From CAYMJK01 sp043101635 (lineage in GTDB: Bacteria > Planctomycetota > Phycisphaerae > Phycisphaerales > UBA1924), in NCBI GenBank assembly GCA_043101635.1, contig JBICIE010000173.1:1-25169 (forward strand): 25,169 nucleotides of DNA. The letters run 5' to 3'. The translations under genes and the position numbers were made by a program. Each line of letters begins with the position of its first letter. Position 1 is the first letter of the stretch. Shown here piece after piece: positions 22,704 through 25,169 of the stretch. Under the pieces are notes generated by a model, which worked only from the letters and a program-made list of their open reading frames with translations, had not been told where the DNA came from and ran no database searches.

Positions 22704-24428
22704 TCAGTTCGCGACGCCGAACTCGCCGACGGCGAAGTCGGTCACCCCGTCGGTGGTACGGACCTCGACGTTCTCAACCCCGCCGCAGAAGGCGTAGCCG
22801 GCCGCGCCGGCCGAGCCGTTGATGGTCTCGATGACGCTGAGGCTCTCGCCGCCCAGCGTGCCGGTGATCTCGAACTCGATGGGCGAGAACGGATTCGGCT
22901 CGACATAGAGGTAGAAGGCGGTGTTGCCGGCGGGCGGTCCGACGTTGAGGATGGCCGCGCCGTTGGTGTAGTAGACATCGCCGGTGTAGCCATGGCTCCA
23001 GGTGGCCCAGCCGCCGCCGATGACGCGATGGCTGCACGGGCGGTCGAAGACGATGTCGCCGATGGAGGTCGGCACGGTGGTCACATCGCCGAAGACCGGG
23101 CGCGGATCGACGACGAGTTCCATCGTCTCGCCGCAGAGCACCGCGGGCGGGGCCTCGGTCCCGAGCTGGAACAGCTCGAGCTCAGGGCAGCCGGCGGCGA
23201 ACTCGTTCTGGAAGCACAGGAAGTCGAAGAAGTCCAGCATGCCGTTGCCGTCGCAGTCGGCGCAGCAGTCGCCGGTCCCGAACAGGTTCTGGAAGCACAG
23301 GAAGTCGAAGAAGTCGAGCACGCCGGAGCCGTCGCAATCGGCGAGGCACCTCGGGCACGGATCCTCGACATCGGAGTAGATACCGAACTCGCCGACGGCG
23401 AAGTCGGTCACCGTGTCGGTCGTGCGGACGCCGATGGTGAACAGCCCGCCATCATCGCAGAACCCGAAGCCCTGGGCCCCGCTGGAGCCGCTGATCACGG
23501 CGAGGGTCGAGTCGAACCCACGGGCCGACTCCTGCGTGATTTCGAACTCGATGTCGGAGAAGGGATTCGGCTCGACGTAGGTATAGAAGCGGCTGGTCTT
23601 CTCCGGCATGTCGATGGTGATCGCCGCGGCGCCGTTGCTGTAGTAGACGTCGCCGGTGTAGCCGTGGCTCCAGGTGGCCCAGCCGGCGCCGATGCGCCGG
23701 TGATTCATCGGGGTGCTGAAGACCAGGTCACCGCCGCCGCAGACCGGGTGCTGCACGGTGAGCACCTCCTCGGAGAGCGGACGATTGTCCAGGGGGTAGG
23801 GAACCATGTCGGTGGCGCACAGCTTCGCGGGCGGGGCGTCGGTCCCGAGCGACCGGATGGTCGTGCCGCCGCCGCCGGTGGTGTAGCCGATGTCGTCGAA
23901 GCAGGTCTCGCGGCCGGTCAGGCGGATGCTGCCGATGCGGACGGGCGAGATGAAGCTGAACTCCTCCATCACGCCGAAGGCGCCGAAGCCGCCGACCTTG
24001 GTGAAGGTCCCGGTCATCGGGGCGCCGAACATGTCAAAGAACTCGATCACATCATCACCGACGCCCGCGGCGCAGGCCCAGCCGGAGAAGCCGGTGATGC
24101 CGCCGATGCCCGTGAAATCAAGCGTGAAATACCCGAACCCGTACTGAACGCCGAACTTGCTGCCGGACTGGGCCTGCACCAGCGGACCGGTGCGGAAGTC
24201 GAACCAGTCGCCCTGGTTGACGGAGCGGTGCTCGACCGTGCCGGTGATGGCCGGGACGGCGCCGCCGAAGACCGCCGGGATCAGCGTGCGCGCCCCCGGA
24301 TAGGACTCATAGTCATCGATGGCGTCGGGGACGAAGACGCCAGGGGCAACCTGGGCCAGCGCCACAGGCGCCGCGGCGAGGCCGCACGCCGTGACAAGGC
24401 CGACGATGAACATCCTCTTCTCGTGCAT
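22704..24428 (-). CDS. Secreted modular protein: GWATWSHGY domain, dockerin pair, GWATWSHGY domain
   Basis: This 574-residue exported protein has a signal peptide (about residues 6-26, FIVGLVTACGLAAAPVALAQ). An N-terminal beta-sandwich of about 150 residues follows (DDYESYPG, then EHRSVNQGDWFDFRTGP, then ETCFDDIGY). Next come GWATWSHGY domain copy 1 (about 191-350), an internal dockerin-like pair (about 355-414, two ADCDG[SN]G-x-LDFFDFLCFQN units) and domain copy 2 (about 418-574). The dockerin lies between the two domains, whereas in the neighbouring paralogue it precedes both. ATG 24428 was chosen because GAGG lies 9 nt upstream. A promoter about 250 nt further up gives a long leader. Role unknown; probably cell-surface or extracellular. 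Confidence 0.8.
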   Translation of the reverse strand: MHEKRMFIVGLVTACGLAAAPVALAQVAPGVFVPDAIDDYESYPGARTLIPAVFGGAVPAITGTVEHRSVNQGDWFDFRTGPLVQAQSGSKFGVQYGFGYFTLDFTGIGGITGFSGWACAAGVGDDVIEFFDMFGAPMTGTFTKVGGFGAFGVMEEFSFISPVRIGSIRLTGRETCFDDIGYTTGGGGTTIRSLGTDAPPAKLCATDMVPYPLDNRPLSEEVLTVQHPVCGGGDLVFSTPMNHRRIGAGWATWSHGYTGDVYYSNGAAAITIDMPEKTSRFYTYVEPNPFSDIEFEITQESARGFDSTLAVISGSSGAQGFGFCDDGGLFTIGVRTTDTVTDFAVGEFGIYSDVEDPCPRCLADCDGSGVLDFFDFLCFQNLFGTGDCCADCDGNGMLDFFDFLCFQNEFAAGCPELELFQLGTEAPPAVLCGETMELVVDPRPVFGDVTTVPTSIGDIVFDRPCSHRVIGGGWATWSHGYTGDVYYTNGAAILNVGPPAGNTAFYLYVEPNPFSPIEFEITGTLGGESLSVIETINGSAGAAGYAFCGGVENVEVRTTDGVTDFAVGEFGVAN

Positions 24429-24764
24429 GACAGACACCCTCACTGGGTCGCCGCGCCGCAGCGCGGCAACGGACCATGAACCCGTGGCCCGCACGCGCGG
24501 GTCACTGCGCGGCGCTGGTCGCGCGGCACAGCGGCGTCAAGCCACCAGGCCAGTCTGTCGTCGGGAGTCGTGGGTGCGCAGCAATCGCGCAAGATCACGG
24601 CAACTCGATGGCAACCGCCCCCCCATCTGTTCGCTCCGCCGTCGCTGCGGCAAGGCGCATCAGAACCGCCTCGTTATCAGAATACCACGGGCGCAACGTG
24701 GCGACAAGTGATTTTTGCATCGCCATTTCCGGTTTACCCAGCTTATCGCCAGCGCAGCGCAGCA
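24429..24764 (-). promoter_or_regulatory. Long non-coding leader and promoter region of the second paralogue
   Basis: This is the longest gene-free stretch in the window. On the minus strand TTGTCG (24707-24702) and TATTCT (24684-24679) are separated by exactly 17 nt, a good sigma70-type promoter. It predicts a transcription start near 24672 and a leader of about 244 nt before ATG 24428. The upstream part (24690-24750) is distinctly AT-richer than its surroundings. I see no known riboswitch or RNA family in the leader and no convincing ORF in either direction. Confidence 0.5.
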
Positions 24765-24794
24765 AAAGGCCCCGGCGGGGGCGCCGGGGCCTTT
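24765..24794 (-). terminator. Intrinsic terminator of the third GWATWSHGY paralogue
   Basis: AAAGGCCCCGGCG pairs with CGCCGGGGCCTTT (13 bp) around a GGGG loop. On the minus strand the stem runs into TTTT. A/T tracts on both flanks could make it bidirectional. Confidence 0.75.
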
Positions 24795-24838
24795 CAAAGA
24801 GGGAATTTAGGGGCGATTTTCCCTCACGAGAAGCGCGG

Positions 24839-25169
24839 TCAGTTGGCGATGCCGAACTCGCCGACGGCGAAGTCGGTCACCCCGTCGGTGGTGCGAACGC
24901 CGACGCGCTTGGCGTCGCAGAAGCCGTAGCCCTTGGCCCCGCTGGAGCCGTTGATGCTCTCCACCACCGTGTCCGTCCCGTCCGTGATCTCGAACTCGAT
25001 CAGCGCGAACGGGTTCGGCTCGGCGTAGAAGTAGAACGCCGTGTTGGCCGGCAGGCTCATGGTCAGGCTGGCCGCGCCGTTGGTGTAGTAGACGTCGCCG
25101 GTGTAGCCGTGGCTCCAGGAGCCCCAGCCGCCGCCGATGACGCGGTGGCTGCACGCGATGTCGAAGACG
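24839..25169 (-). CDS. GWATWSHGY-domain protein, C-terminal part (start beyond window)
   Basis: The frame is open to the end of the window, so the N-terminus is missing. The 109 visible residues are one domain copy: SHRVIGGGWGSWSHGYTGDV, then AFYFYAEPNPFALIEFEI, GSSGAKGYGFCDAK and TTDGVTDFAVGEFGIAN. The domain ends at the protein C-terminus, as in both neighbouring paralogues. Its last part is nearly identical in DNA to the end of the gene at 22704, with a 42-bp perfect match. It is presumably a secreted protein like its neighbours. Whether it carries a dockerin pair cannot be seen. Confidence 0.8.
   Translation of the reverse strand, partial: VFDIACSHRVIGGGWGSWSHGYTGDVYYTNGAASLTMSLPANTAFYFYAEPNPFALIEFEITDGTDTVVESINGSSGAKGYGFCDAKRVGVRTTDGVTDFAVGEFGIAN

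Noticed and set aside
23190..23355. Near-identical DNA repeats in the dockerin regions read as a CRISPR array or mobile repeat
   Set aside because: The repeats are in frame, encode the dockerin pair, and have no spacers of regular size.
22452..24479. A 675-codon plus-strand frame opposite the second GWATWSHGY paralogue
   Set aside because: It is a shadow frame; the minus strand carries the signal peptide, recognisable repeats and dockerin.

Overview
The window is about 70% GC and uses GTG and TTG starts often. Its clearest lineage marker is a paired motif, roughly D-x-[DN]-G-x-[LM]-[DT]-F-F-D-F-L-x-F-Q-N, ending in a Gly-Cys. This motif closes or interrupts six predicted secreted proteins. 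To my knowledge such 'GC-type' dockerin-like pairs are typical of Planctomycetota, especially Phycisphaerae, so I infer a chromosomal segment of a Phycisphaerae-like planctomycete. I see no rRNA, tRNA, CRISPR array, transposase or phage gene.

Layout. Positions 1-1340: 3' end of a secreted dockerin-type protein. 1425-3661: a GT4 glycosyltransferase, then a low-molecular-weight (probably protein-arginine) phosphatase overlapping rpiB. 3697-7968 (minus): a 1423-residue secreted protein with two PQQ-like beta-propellers and helical repeats. 8108-9066: a small membrane protein (DUF5658-like) and a LEA14-like lipoprotein. 9063-10316 (minus): a secreted dockerin-type protein of unknown function. 10423-13431 (minus): a tight ispE - ROK kinase - M28 peptidase operon. 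13463-15237: a membrane protein and a NIF3-family protein. 15414-15884 (minus): a SixA-like phosphatase. 15943-17190: a HAF-repeat dockerin-type protein. 17275-19347 (minus): a beta-helix dockerin-type protein. 19577-20626: selD. 20758-25169 (minus): three consecutive secreted paralogues built from one repeated 'GWATWSHGY' domain, the third cut by the window end.

The points most worth attention are as follows. (1) selD is split by an in-frame TGA exactly at the catalytic Cys17 position, with a plausible bacterial SECIS hairpin downstream. It is probably itself a selenoprotein that standard gene callers would truncate. (2) An approximately 155-residue domain of a type I cannot name occurs five times in three adjacent genes, shuffled around an internal dockerin pair. 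(3) Six genes have a TANNNT-like -10 box only 5-7 nt before the start codon, which points to leaderless mRNAs and decides several starts. (4) Two families of palindromic intergenic repeats are present; one pair, in inverted orientation, brackets the beta-helix gene, whose core has markedly lower GC.

The functional story is mixed: housekeeping genes (ispE, rpiB, selD, NIF3, phosphatases) interleaved with a large load of secreted, modular, probably cell-surface proteins. Nothing in the window ties them into one pathway apart from the short operons noted.
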